DNA of 55,720 bases. Source: Ignavibacteria bacterium (GTDB taxonomy: Bacteria; Bacteroidota; Ignavibacteria; Kapaibacteriales; UBA2268). Positions 44,246-53,898 of the stretch are shown here, in pieces (within the stretch, counting starts at the first letter, position 1; every line of letters starts with the position of its first letter). The stretch spans positions 1 through 55,720 of the forward strand of contig JAERMQ010000029.1 in NCBI GenBank assembly GCA_016844745.1, written 5' to 3'. A model generated the notes under the pieces. That model made no database searches and was not told where the DNA came from. It saw nothing but the letters and a program-made list of their open reading frames with translations. The position numbers were made by a program, and so were the translations under genes.

Positions 44246-44994
44246 TGGAAACTCAAATCCACTATATGGCAGCTCTTTCTTATGTTGACGTAAGCCTCGA
44301 TGAGCTTCACGAAGAATTCGGAGACTTGCCTAACGAAGTAAAACAGAGGCAAAAGAAAGTTCTCGAACTGAAAGCCATGGTCGAAGAAACAGAGAAAATT
44401 CTTGCCGAAATCCGCAGATTTTGTATGGTTTCCAAGACTACTCTTTCGGAAATGAAGGATAAGGAAGCCAAATTAGCCAAGCAACAATTCAACGTCAGGA
44501 ATAACCGGGAATTTGATGCTATTTCAAAGGAAATTTCACATATAAAGGAGGAATATTCACGCCTGACAGACCAAATCCGCGTTGAATCGGTCAAGGAAGA
44601 GAACCTGATTAAAATTCTTGCACAACAAAAAATTGACCTTACTGAAGCAACCGCGGACAGGGACACAAAGCAGCAGGAATTAGAAATATTAGCCAGCGAC
44701 CAGAATGATGAAGTAAAAGAATTATATCGTAAACGTAAAGCTATCGTTAAATTAATCAACGAAATTAATATTGGCGAATACGATAGAATCAGAAAGTATC
44801 ATTCCGACTGTGTCGTTAAAGTAAGGAAGAATAGTTGCACAGGCTGTTACAATGCCATTCCTGCGCAGGTAATTGTCGATATTCGTAATAATCTGGAGAA
44901 AAGCTATTTCTGCGAAAGTTGCGGTAGAATCCTCTATCCGGAAGATATAACCATTGATGATGCATTTTTGAATAAACTCAGCAAGAAAAAATAA
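44245..44994 (+). CDS. coiled-coil zinc-ribbon protein (C4-type, zf-RING_7 family)
   Basis: 249 aa from ATG at 44245. Residues ~20-180 form a long coiled coil (KVLELKAMVEETEKILAEIR ...). The C-terminus has a C4 zinc ribbon: CTGCYNAIPAQVIVDI and YFCESCGRILYPED. Homologues are common in many phyla next to nif3-like genes; a nucleic-acid or ribosome-linked role is suspected but not established. Translationally coupled to the Nif3-like gene, a conserved pairing. A strong terminator follows at 45017-45060. Confidence 0.88.
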   Translation: METQIHYMAALSYVDVSLDELHEEFGDLPNEVKQRQKKVLELKAMVEETEKILAEIRRFCMVSKTTLSEMKDKEAKLAKQQFNVRNNREFDAISKEISHIKEEYSRLTDQIRVESVKEENLIKILAQQKIDLTEATADRDTKQQELEILASDQNDEVKELYRKRKAIVKLINEINIGEYDRIRKYHSDCVVKVRKNSCTGCYNAIPAQVIVDIRNNLEKSYFCESCGRILYPEDITIDDAFLNKLSKKK

Positions 44995-45016
44995 TTTTTT
45001 CTTTTTTATAAATTCA

Positions 45017-45060
45017 CCCCTTAATTCCCGATTGCGTGGGATTAAGGGGATTTTTTTTTA
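45017..45060 (+). terminator. rho-independent terminator after the zinc-ribbon gene
   Basis: CCCCTTAATTCCC ... GGGATTAAGGGG stem with one bulge, followed by ATTTTTTTTT. Ends the Nif3-like/zinc-ribbon transcript. The gdhA terminator 1.7 kb away is similarly built (CCCCTTTAATAC). Confidence 0.88.
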
Positions 45061-45210
45061 ATGGACAATGGTTAATGAAGTAAATTACAAATTAGGAATT
45101 AAAAAAAATCAAAGTAATCCTTTAATCTGGAAAATCCAGGTTCAGACAAACCAATCCCGCAACATCACTGATTACAGAATCCTTCATAATCAAATATTTA
45201 AATAAATCTC

Positions 45211-45241
45211 TTTGAACTTAGCATTATGTAAGCTAAATTTG
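45211..45241 (+). promoter_or_regulatory. gdhA promoter (Bacteroidota consensus)
   Basis: TTTG at 45211-45214, 19 bp, then TAAATTTG at 45234-45241: an exact match to TTTG-N19-TAnnTTTG used by the primary sigma factor of Bacteroidota. It is 83 bp upstream of the gdhA ATG. Confidence 0.75.
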
Positions 45242-45323
45242 CTTTTTTAAAAGGAGCTAATTGGTACTATCTATCAAACATTAATCACTAATTCAAACCT
45301 TATCAAATGAGGAGTTTCACATT

Positions 45324-46670
45324 ATGAACGCATCAGTAAAAGATTTCCTGGCGGCAGTAGAAGCCAAGAATCCCGGTCAACCCGAATTTCTCCAGGCAGT
45401 TGAAGAAGTTATGTCTTCACTCGTTCCGCTCTGCGACAAGCATTTTCCCGAATACCGCAAATCCAAACTATTGGAAAGAATTGTTGAACCCGAACGCCAG
45501 CTTATGTTCCGCGTTCCATGGGTCGACGATAAAGGAGAGGTACATGTTAATCGCGGCTTCAGAATTGAATTCAACAGCGCAATTGGACCTTACAAAGGCG
45601 GATTGCGCTTCCATCCCAGTGTTAATCTTGGAATATTAAAATTTCTTGGATTCGAGCAAGTATTTAAAAATAGTTTGACTACACTCCCAATGGGTGGCGG
45701 TAAAGGAGGTTCGGACTTCGACCCTAAGGGTAAATCCGACCTCGAAGTTATGCGCTTCTGCCAGGCTTTTATGGGAGAATTGTTTCGTCATATCGGGCAA
45801 TTCACCGATGTACCTGCAGGAGATATAGGAGTAGGTGGTCGCGAAATCGGATTTATGTATGGTACATATAAAAAAATCGTAAATGAATTTACAGGCGTCC
45901 TTACCGGAAAAGGATTGGCTTGGGGCGGCAGCTTGATTCGTCCCGAAGCTACCGGCTACGGCTGTGTATATTTTGCCGCCAACATGATGGAAAAACGGGG
46001 CATGTCATTCCAGGGCAAGACTGTATGCGTATCCGGCTCCGGTAATGTGGCTCAATATGCGGTTGAGAAAGTCAATCAATTGGGTGGGAAATGCGTTACA
46101 CTTTCCGATTCCAACGGATATATTGTCGATATGGACGGAATAAAAGGCGAGAAGTGGGAATTCGTCATGGATTTGAAGAATAATCGCCGTGGCAGAATTA
46201 AAGAATATGTAGAAAAATTCCCAAATGCAGAATTCCACGAAGGAACCGGTATATGGAACGTTCCATGCGATGTGGCTTTACCCTGCGCAACCCAGAACGA
46301 ACTAAATCTGGATGATGCTAAGAAATTGCTTGAAAATGGTTGTAACTGCGTTGCCGAAGGCGCTAACATGCCCTCGACGGCTGATGCAACACGCTTTTTC
46401 GTTGAGAAAGGCATCATGTACGGTCCTGGCAAAGCTGCCAATGCCGGTGGAGTTGCTACATCAGGATTGGAAATGAGCCAGAATTCTTTGCGTCTTTCAT
46501 GGACACGCGAAGAAGTTGACCTGCGCCTGAAAACCATTATGAAGGACATTCATGATGCTTCTTGGGCTGCTGCCGAACGCTACAGCACAAAAGGTAATTA
46601 CGTTGACGGCGCTAATATAGCCGGCTTCCTAAAGGTTGCTGATGCTATGACTGCGCAAGGTATCGTTTAA
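45324..46670 (+). CDS. gdhA: NADP-type glutamate dehydrogenase
   Basis: 448 aa. Interconverts 2-oxoglutarate plus ammonia and glutamate. Family motifs: RIEFNSAIGPYKGGLRFHPS, LPMGGGKGGSDFDPKG (catalytic Lys), DVPAGDIGVGGREIGFM and the Rossmann-type SGSGNVAQYAVEKV. Length and subgroup features fit the NADP-dependent hexameric enzyme. It has its own promoter (45211-45241), a GAGGAG-like site before the ATG and a strong terminator (46689-46737), so it is a monocistronic unit. Confidence 0.96.
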   Translation: MNASVKDFLAAVEAKNPGQPEFLQAVEEVMSSLVPLCDKHFPEYRKSKLLERIVEPERQLMFRVPWVDDKGEVHVNRGFRIEFNSAIGPYKGGLRFHPSVNLGILKFLGFEQVFKNSLTTLPMGGGKGGSDFDPKGKSDLEVMRFCQAFMGELFRHIGQFTDVPAGDIGVGGREIGFMYGTYKKIVNEFTGVLTGKGLAWGGSLIRPEATGYGCVYFAANMMEKRGMSFQGKTVCVSGSGNVAQYAVEKVNQLGGKCVTLSDSNGYIVDMDGIKGEKWEFVMDLKNNRRGRIKEYVEKFPNAEFHEGTGIWNVPCDVALPCATQNELNLDDAKKLLENGCNCVAEGANMPSTADATRFFVEKGIMYGPGKAANAGGVATSGLEMSQNSLRLSWTREEVDLRLKTIMKDIHDASWAAAERYSTKGNYVDGANIAGFLKVADAMTAQGIV

Positions 46671-46688
46671 TATTCAATTTTTCTTTAT

Positions 46689-46737
46689 AAATCCCCTTTA
46701 ATACTCGTTTGAGAAGTATTAAAGGGGATTTTTTTTA
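46689..46737. terminator. gdhA terminator overlapping the hepT 3' end
   Basis: AAATCCCCTTTAATACT pairs with AGTATTAAAGGGGATT, followed by TTTTTT on the plus strand. Its right arm encodes the last codons and TAA stop (46719-46721) of the convergent minus-strand hepT gene, so one hairpin serves both genes. Confidence 0.88.
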
Positions 46738-47078
46738 GGTTCAATATCGCTTATTTGCTTAATTTGTACCTTAAAATCAATTAGTTTAGTTCTGATTATT
46801 TCCCAAATCACCTGATAATCAATCCCGAAATATTCGTGAACAATACGGTTCCTCAATCCGATAATTCTTCTCCATTCAACACTTTGGTGTTTTCTTTTAA
46901 AATCCTGACTTATTCTGTTGGCTGCTTCGCCAATAATTTCAAAATTCCTAACAACAGCATCTAAGGTTTTCTCATCATCAATAAACTCTTCAAAGGATAA
47001 TCCTGCTATATATCGGTATATTTTTTCAATTGATTCAATGATATCGATTAATAATTCCTGTTCATTCCGTTCAGACAT
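46719..47078 (-). CDS. hepT: HepT-like HEPN ribonuclease toxin (DUF86)
   Basis: 119 aa. HEPN motif Rx4HxY at R76-H81-Y83 (LRNRIVHEYFG). All-helical DUF86 fold: RNFEIIGEAANRISQDF is the usual core helix. In the HepT/MntA pair the nucleotidyltransferase partner adds AMPs to the HEPN Tyr and silences it. The Tyr is present. Overlaps mntA by 8 bp. The 3' end is shared with the gdhA terminator. Confidence 0.9.
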   Translation of the reverse strand: MSERNEQELLIDIIESIEKIYRYIAGLSFEEFIDDEKTLDAVVRNFEIIGEAANRISQDFKRKHQSVEWRRIIGLRNRIVHEYFGIDYQVIWEIIRTKLIDFKVQIKQISDIEPKKNPL

Positions 47079-47361
47079 AAATTAAATCCTTTTCAATATA
47101 TTTAAAGTATCTCTGTTTAATTCCGTTTTTGGTAACAATATCAATTTTCTGTTGTAAGAGAGATTCCAATTCATCGCCAAGGTCAATCAATTCTATACCT
47201 ACAGGTGCAATAAATTCAGCCAATATATCAATATCGCTTTTTTCATTATACTCATTCCTGCTATATGAACCAAAAATTGCTAAACTCTTGAGGCTATATT
47301 TACCGAAAAGAATTTGTTTATTAGCATCCAGTATGGCTTTTATATCATTGAGAGATAACAT
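47071..47361 (-). CDS. mntA: MntA-like nucleotidyltransferase antitoxin
   Basis: 96 aa. GSx10DxD motif: GSYSRNEYNEKSDIDIL, with Ser32, Asp43 and Asp45. A minimal nucleotidyltransferase, the antitoxin that AMPylates HepT. The pair order mntA-hepT is normal. A third Asp-containing strand (KIDIVTKNG) completes the catalytic triad. Confidence 0.9.
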   Translation of the reverse strand: MLSLNDIKAILDANKQILFGKYSLKSLAIFGSYSRNEYNEKSDIDILAEFIAPVGIELIDLGDELESLLQQKIDIVTKNGIKQRYFKYIEKDLIYV

Positions 47362-47479
47362 AAAATTCCTTTTACCTTAAATTTATTGATAAGCAAAAAT
47401 AAAGAAAAAGAATTAAATAAAATAAGTTTCCGGCTACTTAAAGATTTTATTATTCATCTTTCAATCTTCAAAATGTATT

Positions 47480-50400
47480 CTATTTCACCACATTCAATCT
47501 CTCCCGCTCTACTCCGAACGGCTTATTAAGTACGATGAAATATATTCCACTGGGATAATTTTCGGTATTGATTAGGATTTTTTTCTCAAATATTTTATTT
47601 TGTTCATTGATGAATTGAAACGATTCAATCCTTATTCCTTCAATCGTATATATGTTTAAAGTGAAAGCGCCCTGCTCACTGCCTGTTATGAACACTTCTG
47701 CATTATCTTCGGCAGGGTTCGGCTGCACTGTCATTTTTACTTTCTCGAAAGTTGTTATTCTTCGTAATGATGTCTTACATACCGGCAGCAATATGAAGCT
47801 GCCATCAAGTGTATTTATATTTAATAAAGTATCAAGGATTTCGAATTTCTTTAGTAGAAGCGGCGTTGTATCCTGCAAAGCAAGCATTACATCGCCGAAA
47901 AACGAACCTATTTTTTGTTCTGAATTTGTAAATGATACTGTAGCACGGAATTCCATTCCGTTCTCCAATCCCAACACACCCAATTCCTTCACTCCATTTG
48001 GTTGCACCTCTGCAGGCTTCATGGCAGTATAATCATACCGGACTTCTGCATCAAAACTTCTCTGCGAATTCAATTGCCTTGTGTTTGTAATCTTTGCAAA
48101 GAGCGGCACTTCCAAATTAAGCTGCCCAACTTCGCCGGTGAGTTCCGGCAGCCATGCAAGAATGTCGGCAGTGCCAGCACCTTGCAAATATGCTGAATAG
48201 CGGGCATAGCAGGGTTGAGTGATTTCTAAAACGAGAGAATCATTGTAGGTTACTGGTTCGAAAGGACTGAAAAGGACGGTAAGCTGACAAAATTCATTAG
48301 GTTTTAGGTTTTGTTTGTCTATAGTTATTGTAAAATATTTTGAGTATGTTTTTATATTATCAATTGATGTTTCTTCGGTTCCGGTATTTGTAATTAAAAG
48401 AGAAAGCTCTTTTGTTGCATCAACTGACACCTTTCCAAAGCTCAAATCCTTTATTCCATCAAGTCTGACGAGCATTTCAGTTATTTTAATAGAATCCGAT
48501 GTTGTGCAGTTATTCGTATCAGTTACAGTAAGAAAATACATACCAGCATTATTTACAGAAATACTTTTCGTTGTCTCGCCTGTTGACCATTTATAAGCGG
48601 CAAAGTCGGCATCAGCGCTTAATGTAGTGGTTTCTCCTCTGCAAATCTTCGTTTTCCCCGTTATTTTCGGTGGTACCGGTTGGAATTTATTTATTGTAAT
48701 TTCTGCAGAATCTTTGCAACCGGCTGTGGCTTCAATCAATAGCTTATACTTCCCAGGCTCTTTTACTGTAATTTGCTTAGTTTGTGCGCCGTTCGACCAA
48801 TGATATGCAAAATCATCGGATAACGGGTCGGCTGTCAAAGTTATGCTGTCTCCCGGGCAAAAGCCTGTCTTGCCGATTATGGCTGCTTTCAGGTTCTCCA
48901 ATACTTTTACTTCTAATTGAGCGCTATCCTTGCATCCGAACTTATTTTCAACAATAACGCGATAAATACCTTCATCTTTTACTATTATCGAAGGTGTTGA
49001 TTTATTAACCGACCAATAATATTTGTACTCGCTGTCTTGTGGCTCTACTTCGAGCTTTACGCTGTCTCCTTTGCAGAATGTAGTTGGTCCATTAGCTTTG
49101 ATTGATATTTCCGGTTTCGGGAATACTTTAACTTCGATTGAGGAAGAATCACGGCAGCCTGTTTCGTTTTCAATCAATACGGAATATGTGCCTGATTCAG
49201 TTACGGTTATATTGGGAATAGAATCCCCCGTTGACCACTTGTATTTCCATTTTCCCGAAGGAGCTAAAGCCGACAGCACTGCTTTATCACCCACACAGAA
49301 TCCATTTGGACGCGTAGAAATAATACTTGCATCAGGCTTTGGAATTACCTCAACATAAACACTATCTGTACCTACTATTCCATTAACTCTTATTGTAAAG
49401 TAATACCAGCCGGTCATATATGGTTTGGCATTTGAAATAACGGGTTTGAATTTTTTAGAAGAAAAGCCGCGAGTACTGCTCCACTCAATCACGGCATCAT
49501 CGGCTAAGGGTGTGCAGCAGGAGCCTTCGAGCCTGATAGTATCGCCTTCGCATAGCGGGCTTGCAGCCTGCGCGCGGGTTTCTATATGAAGCAGGCTGGA
49601 GCTGAAATTCGGGAAACAGCAGGAGGTATGAGGCGATGTATTAAATACAGTATCACGATAATTACAATAATCTCCGGATTCGTTAGGATTGGTGATTATT
49701 GATATATATTGACCGGAAAAAATATTACCATCTCTTTTTACATAAATTCGACCATCCGGACCAAGTTGTAAAGACCTATAAACATTCCTTGGCGTATAAT
49801 TTTTACCATTTCTAATTATTCTTTTTGAGTTTAAAATTTCCTCCCGTGAACCAGCATTTAAATCATATTGAATAATTTTATACAATAGGGTAACCAAATA
49901 TAATTTGGAATCATCAGGGGAAAATTCAAAAAAGAGTCCTATATTATCCGGATGCAAAAAAAACGGATTGGATATCTTACCAATAGAATTATCGAAATCA
50001 TATATCGTATTTCCTTTTTGATTATCTCCAAGGGCTATTTTTTTTCCATTATGCGAAGAACGGATGCTGCCCACACCTTGGAAGACAACGTCTTCTGTTG
50101 GTGTTTCAGAAATTACGGGAATCGTTGAAATGCCTTTTTCCGTTACCAAATATGACCTGAAATAAGGAGATAGATTGTCCTTTGCTATTAGCCACCAATC
50201 TTTGCAATTACTATGACGCACGGCAATAAAATCACCAAAATCTTCGTTAGAAATGAAAATGCCACCCTGAACCAATTCTCCTAATCCCTTATCACGACGC
50301 ATATCAACAATGGAATATGTTAACTGAGGATAATCATCTGAACCATATAATTGAATAATAAAATAAATTGAATCAGGATTGATGGGAATAATAAGACTTT

Positions 50401-50725
50401 GCCAAATATCAGCGCCTCTCAATGAATCTACTTTATTTGAATTTAATTGTTTACCATCTTTATTAAAAATTTGTAAGCCTGATGATATAAATAATAACTT
50501 TCCGTTTTTATCTGAAATACAATTGGGCCAACCAAACCACGCACCTTCCCATGTTAAATTACTAAATTTATCTTGATAATACATACCAAGTCCATCTTTT
50601 GTATTGAAAGTAATACCTGACTTATTTGTTACCCCTGGGTCATAGACCCAATTATTCATCTCTTTCTGCGCATGCAATTCACCGGTTAAAATTATAAAAT
50701 AAAGAAAAATGTAACATATTTTCAT
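47480..50725 (-). CDS. T9SS-sorted protein with beta-propeller-like and Ig/PKD-like repeats
   Basis: 1081 aa. Signal peptide at the N-terminus (YIFLYFIILTGELHAQ). Residues ~20-380 look like a WD/gliding-motility-type propeller region (GKKIALGDNQKGNTIYDFD). Then about five ~80-residue repeats, each with FCxGDS(V/I)xL, YxWSxG and a closing G-Y-x-V-x-V-EN (for example GFCVGDKAVLSALAPSGKWK, TTFCKGDSVKLEVEP, GFCPGDSITLTADPL). A DUF-like beta region follows, then the C-terminal sorting domain VQPNPAEDNAEVFITGSEQG ... YPSGIYFIVLN typical of T9SS type A cargo. Likely secreted to or across the outer membrane. The next gene has the same architecture. Confidence 0.85.
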   Translation of the reverse strand: MKICYIFLYFIILTGELHAQKEMNNWVYDPGVTNKSGITFNTKDGLGMYYQDKFSNLTWEGAWFGWPNCISDKNGKLLFISSGLQIFNKDGKQLNSNKVDSLRGADIWQSLIIPINPDSIYFIIQLYGSDDYPQLTYSIVDMRRDKGLGELVQGGIFISNEDFGDFIAVRHSNCKDWWLIAKDNLSPYFRSYLVTEKGISTIPVISETPTEDVVFQGVGSIRSSHNGKKIALGDNQKGNTIYDFDNSIGKISNPFFLHPDNIGLFFEFSPDDSKLYLVTLLYKIIQYDLNAGSREEILNSKRIIRNGKNYTPRNVYRSLQLGPDGRIYVKRDGNIFSGQYISIITNPNESGDYCNYRDTVFNTSPHTSCCFPNFSSSLLHIETRAQAASPLCEGDTIRLEGSCCTPLADDAVIEWSSTRGFSSKKFKPVISNAKPYMTGWYYFTIRVNGIVGTDSVYVEVIPKPDASIISTRPNGFCVGDKAVLSALAPSGKWKYKWSTGDSIPNITVTESGTYSVLIENETGCRDSSSIEVKVFPKPEISIKANGPTTFCKGDSVKLEVEPQDSEYKYYWSVNKSTPSIIVKDEGIYRVIVENKFGCKDSAQLEVKVLENLKAAIIGKTGFCPGDSITLTADPLSDDFAYHWSNGAQTKQITVKEPGKYKLLIEATAGCKDSAEITINKFQPVPPKITGKTKICRGETTTLSADADFAAYKWSTGETTKSISVNNAGMYFLTVTDTNNCTTSDSIKITEMLVRLDGIKDLSFGKVSVDATKELSLLITNTGTEETSIDNIKTYSKYFTITIDKQNLKPNEFCQLTVLFSPFEPVTYNDSLVLEITQPCYARYSAYLQGAGTADILAWLPELTGEVGQLNLEVPLFAKITNTRQLNSQRSFDAEVRYDYTAMKPAEVQPNGVKELGVLGLENGMEFRATVSFTNSEQKIGSFFGDVMLALQDTTPLLLKKFEILDTLLNINTLDGSFILLPVCKTSLRRITTFEKVKMTVQPNPAEDNAEVFITGSEQGAFTLNIYTIEGIRIESFQFINEQNKIFEKKILINTENYPSGIYFIVLNKPFGVERERLNVVK

Positions 50726-50754
50726 TTTTGGTTCCCCAATGTTAAATAAAACAT

Positions 50755-50783
50755 GGCTTGCCCATCTTTAGGATGGGCAAGCC
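50755..50783. terminator. hairpin terminator between the two T9SS cargo genes
   Basis: GGCTTGCCCATC-TTTAG-GATGGGCAAGCC, a perfect 12-bp stem, 8 bp after the minus-strand stop of the 50791-52827 gene. No long U-tract, but stem strength and placement fit termination or RNA processing between the genes. Confidence 0.75.
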
Positions 50784-50790
50784 AATGATA

Positions 50791-52827
50791 TTAATGCGAC
50801 ACGACAAAATTACCTTTAGATAATGTTTCTTCATTGAACAATATTGTAAAATAGTAAGTGCCGTTAGCGTATCTCGATGCATCAAATTCAAAAATCATTT
50901 CCTTTGAATTTTTCTCCATGATACTTTGATAAACAATCTTACCGGTTATATCGGTAATTTTTAACCCAACCTTACCTTGTTCTGTACATTCGAAATGTAT
51001 TTCGGTTTTTCCGGTTGTCGGATTTGGAATAATCTTTATATCGGATTCATTAATGCGGGAATCCTCCACACCGGAATAGCCCGAACCCTGCAAGCTAAGC
51101 TTCATTTCTTCGTTGCAGGGGCTGTCGAATGTGACGATTAATGTATCCGATAATGCTCCCGATTGAGTTGGTTTGAAAGTAATCGTAATTTTTAGCGAGT
51201 CACCGGGCTTGAGCCACAACGGAACATTTTTTGAAACCGATAATTTGAATACGGTATTTGCCTTTCGCAGCGAAACAGAGCTAATCCCGATGCTCTCGAA
51301 ACTATTGTTTTCGATTTTTATGTTTTGCTGTTTGCTGCTGCCAACATTAATCTGCCCGAAAGTTAATGACGTATCGCCTTTCAATTCGGTCAAATCGCTC
51401 ATGCCGTTTATTTTAATGCTGTCGGTGCCATGGCAGCCGTTGGTATCGGTTACTACCAATTTATATATCCCCGGCTTTTTGGCATAGAAGGATTTCCCCG
51501 TTTCACCGTTCGACCATTGGTATTGAGGGAATTCCTGAACGCAACTTAGCTCTACGCTGTCTCCGGCACATAGGAAATCGGTTGGTTTGTATTCGATTGT
51601 GAATTCCGGCTTGGCATTAGAAGTAATATTAATTTCGGCATAACCCAATTTCCCGGTATTATCCTCCACAAGAACAGAGTATAAGCCGCCTTTCGTAACT
51701 TTGACGGATTTGGTTTTCTCCCCCGTTGACCATGTATAGGTATATTGGTTGCCGTCCGGCGAAGCGATTAACTCATTGGTATCCCCCTCGCAGATAACGC
51801 CGGTTCCGTTAATACTAACATTTGGTAGGGAATTTTCAGTTTTGCCTCCGGTTCTGGTAAATAGGAGAGTTCCGTTCGATGCGATAGCCCAGCCCTTGTA
51901 TTTGCCTGGAAAAGTAACTTTTATTAATGGAGATTTCGAATCCTGTGATTTTTGCTGAGTCCAGGATTCCCCTTTATTGGTGGTATATAAAATCACATTA
52001 CTGTTACCTTGCCCTCCAACAATCCATCCATTATTGGAATCAAAGAATTCAATGCAATTTAACCCTGTTTGGTAGGTAGAATCCTGAATGGTCCAGACAT
52101 TTCCGCCATTTTCAGTATGATAAATATTCCTCCAACTTAAAATTGCCCAGCCTTCCTGGGCTGAAATGAATGATAATCCTTTAATATTGCCAGTTATTCT
52201 TTTAGGTAATATATCCTTACTCCATGAATTACCCCCGTCAGTCGTATTGTAAATATATCCATAATCACTGCCTGCTGCCCATCCGTTCATACTGTTCGCA
52301 AAGAAAATACAATAAAGCTCAGCATAATCATTCATATAAACCGGATTCCAGTTTTTCCCGCCGTCAACGGTTTTCAAGACAGTCGGTGTTCGAGAACCTG
52401 CGTTAATAGTGGTTTTGCCTGCAATGAACCCGGTATTTTTATTTAAAAAAAACATATCAAAACAAACCATACCTCCCTCATACAATTTGTTATTTACCCA
52501 GGTGTTCCCGCCATCTGTCGTTTGATACAATGGCTTTGACTCCGTACTAAACTGCATAGTAGATAAACCGTTTTTTGTATCAAAGAAATGCAAAGTTGCA
52601 AATAAATTTGAAATCGGAGTTTTAATTTCATTCCAGTCTTTACCTCCATTGGTAGTTCGCAGCAGATAGCCATTCTCGCAGCCAATCCAGCCATTGAGAG
52701 TATCTAAGAAAAAGATACTGAAGAATTGATGATTACCGGGCGTATATTGCTTGTACCAGCCTAATTGGCTAAATGCCGGTAGGTTCGAAACGAATAGAAA
52801 TAAAATGAGTAAAAAAAGCTTTTTCAT
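50791..52827 (-). CDS. T9SS-sorted Ycf48/BNR-repeat protein
   Basis: 678 aa. Signal peptide (FLLILFLFVSNLPAFSQ). Residues ~20-320 are BNR/Ycf48-like propeller repeats: FFLDTLNGWIGCENGYLL, RTTNGGKDWNEIKTP and YQTTDGGNTWVNN. Two Ig-like repeats follow (VICEGDTNELIASPDGNQYT ... FLCAGDSVELSCVQEFPQYQ), then a beta region (LTFGQINVGSSKQ), and the T9SS sorting domain IKIIPNPTTGKTEIHFEC ... YANGTYYFTILF. Together with the downstream gene this is a pair of related surface proteins. The stop is followed by a perfect hairpin. Confidence 0.88.
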   Translation of the reverse strand: MKKLFLLILFLFVSNLPAFSQLGWYKQYTPGNHQFFSIFFLDTLNGWIGCENGYLLRTTNGGKDWNEIKTPISNLFATLHFFDTKNGLSTMQFSTESKPLYQTTDGGNTWVNNKLYEGGMVCFDMFFLNKNTGFIAGKTTINAGSRTPTVLKTVDGGKNWNPVYMNDYAELYCIFFANSMNGWAAGSDYGYIYNTTDGGNSWSKDILPKRITGNIKGLSFISAQEGWAILSWRNIYHTENGGNVWTIQDSTYQTGLNCIEFFDSNNGWIVGGQGNSNVILYTTNKGESWTQQKSQDSKSPLIKVTFPGKYKGWAIASNGTLLFTRTGGKTENSLPNVSINGTGVICEGDTNELIASPDGNQYTYTWSTGEKTKSVKVTKGGLYSVLVEDNTGKLGYAEINITSNAKPEFTIEYKPTDFLCAGDSVELSCVQEFPQYQWSNGETGKSFYAKKPGIYKLVVTDTNGCHGTDSIKINGMSDLTELKGDTSLTFGQINVGSSKQQNIKIENNSFESIGISSVSLRKANTVFKLSVSKNVPLWLKPGDSLKITITFKPTQSGALSDTLIVTFDSPCNEEMKLSLQGSGYSGVEDSRINESDIKIIPNPTTGKTEIHFECTEQGKVGLKITDITGKIVYQSIMEKNSKEMIFEFDASRYANGTYYFTILFNEETLSKGNFVVSH

Positions 52828-53898
52828 AATTTGACCCCATAATAAAATTTATAATAATTCCGAAAAAACAATTTTCATTTTTGCACCATTTCAAACTATA
52901 TAGACACAAAAAGTGCGAAAACGTCTCAAAATATTTTTCAATGGTGCGGAAGGTCGCAGTAGGCAATGGTTAATTGATAATGGTTAATGGTCAATTGTCA
53001 ATGGTTAATGAGCAATGGTCAATGGTAAATGACCAATGGTCAATGGTCAGATGATAATTATTTCACCCCGGTGGGGTTTGGATTGATTTGTGAAAAATTT
53101 TTTTTTATAAATGTAGCACTCCTACTGAGTTGTCGTCATTTATCATTTAATTGTCAGAAAATTGATTTTCCTGATTAAAGGATTGTTTTGATTTTTAATT
53201 CGTAATTTTTAATTTACTTAATTGACCATTAACCAAAGACTTTAAAAATTAATTGCGGATAATCAAAGCATTGACTACCGAGATAAGTTCACTGATTTGA
53301 GGCTTTGTTAGTTGTGCGTCGGCTCTGACGGATTTCCCTTTATGGCGGATTTCGTCGCTTATTATCGATGAGAAAATTACCACTGGAAGTTATAATAAGT
53401 TAGGATTGGATTTTTCAATTTTGTCAGGGAATAGCTATCCATTTTAGGCATTTCAATATCAGTGATAACAACCTGAACAAGACCGGATAAATCTGTCAAT
53501 TCCGGTATTTTGAGTTAAAGAAAAAAATACAATCTGAATTAGTACAAATACTATTTTTTCAAATTATATTTAAGATTTTTAGAAATGAAAAAAAATAATT
53601 CACAATAATAATAAATGAAAGTCGTAAATATCATAATAGGCATAGTTTTTGATTTAAATAAAATGCAGTTCAAAGAGGAAACCGGGAATAGTGAATAATG
53701 AACATTGAATAATGAATAATGTTTTTTATTAATATTAAATTATAGAATACAAAATTATATTAAAAGAAAATGTGCTTTATTGATGCTTTTTGTGTTTATA
53801 TATAATATAAAGTGAAAAGTAAAGGAAATTCAAAAACCTTAAAAGGCTTTTGAGAATTAAGAGCGAAAATATTAATTTAACAAATAACGGAAATCAAA
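52828..53898. other. 1.07-kb region: simple repeats and a cheV remnant
   Basis: TCAATGG/TTAATGG units fill about 52968-53048. A block beginning CACCCCGGTGGGGTTTGG (about 53063) and ending CACTCCTACTGAGTTG (about 53133) looks like another dispersed repeat. GTCAGAAAATTGATTTTCCT (53152 on) is a degenerate GTCTGAA-family arm. A minus-strand cheV remnant lies at 53249-53514. The final 380 bp are AT-rich with no supported gene. Confidence 0.65.
53249..53514 (-). pseudogene. remnant of a CheV-type receiver domain
   Basis: The minus strand encodes LSGLVQVVITDIEMPKMDSY, then after a frameshift KIEKSNPNLL, an in-frame TAA, and then LPVVIFSSIISDEIRHKGKS, ADAQLTKPQISELISVVNAL and a stop at 53249-53251. 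This is the receiver half of a CheV/CheW-fusion response regulator (DIEMPxMDG, SSxIxDExRHKGxSVGADAQ). The CheW part and the start are missing, and Gly is lost in MDG and VGADA. At least one frameshift and one stop show it is dead. Confidence 0.85.
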
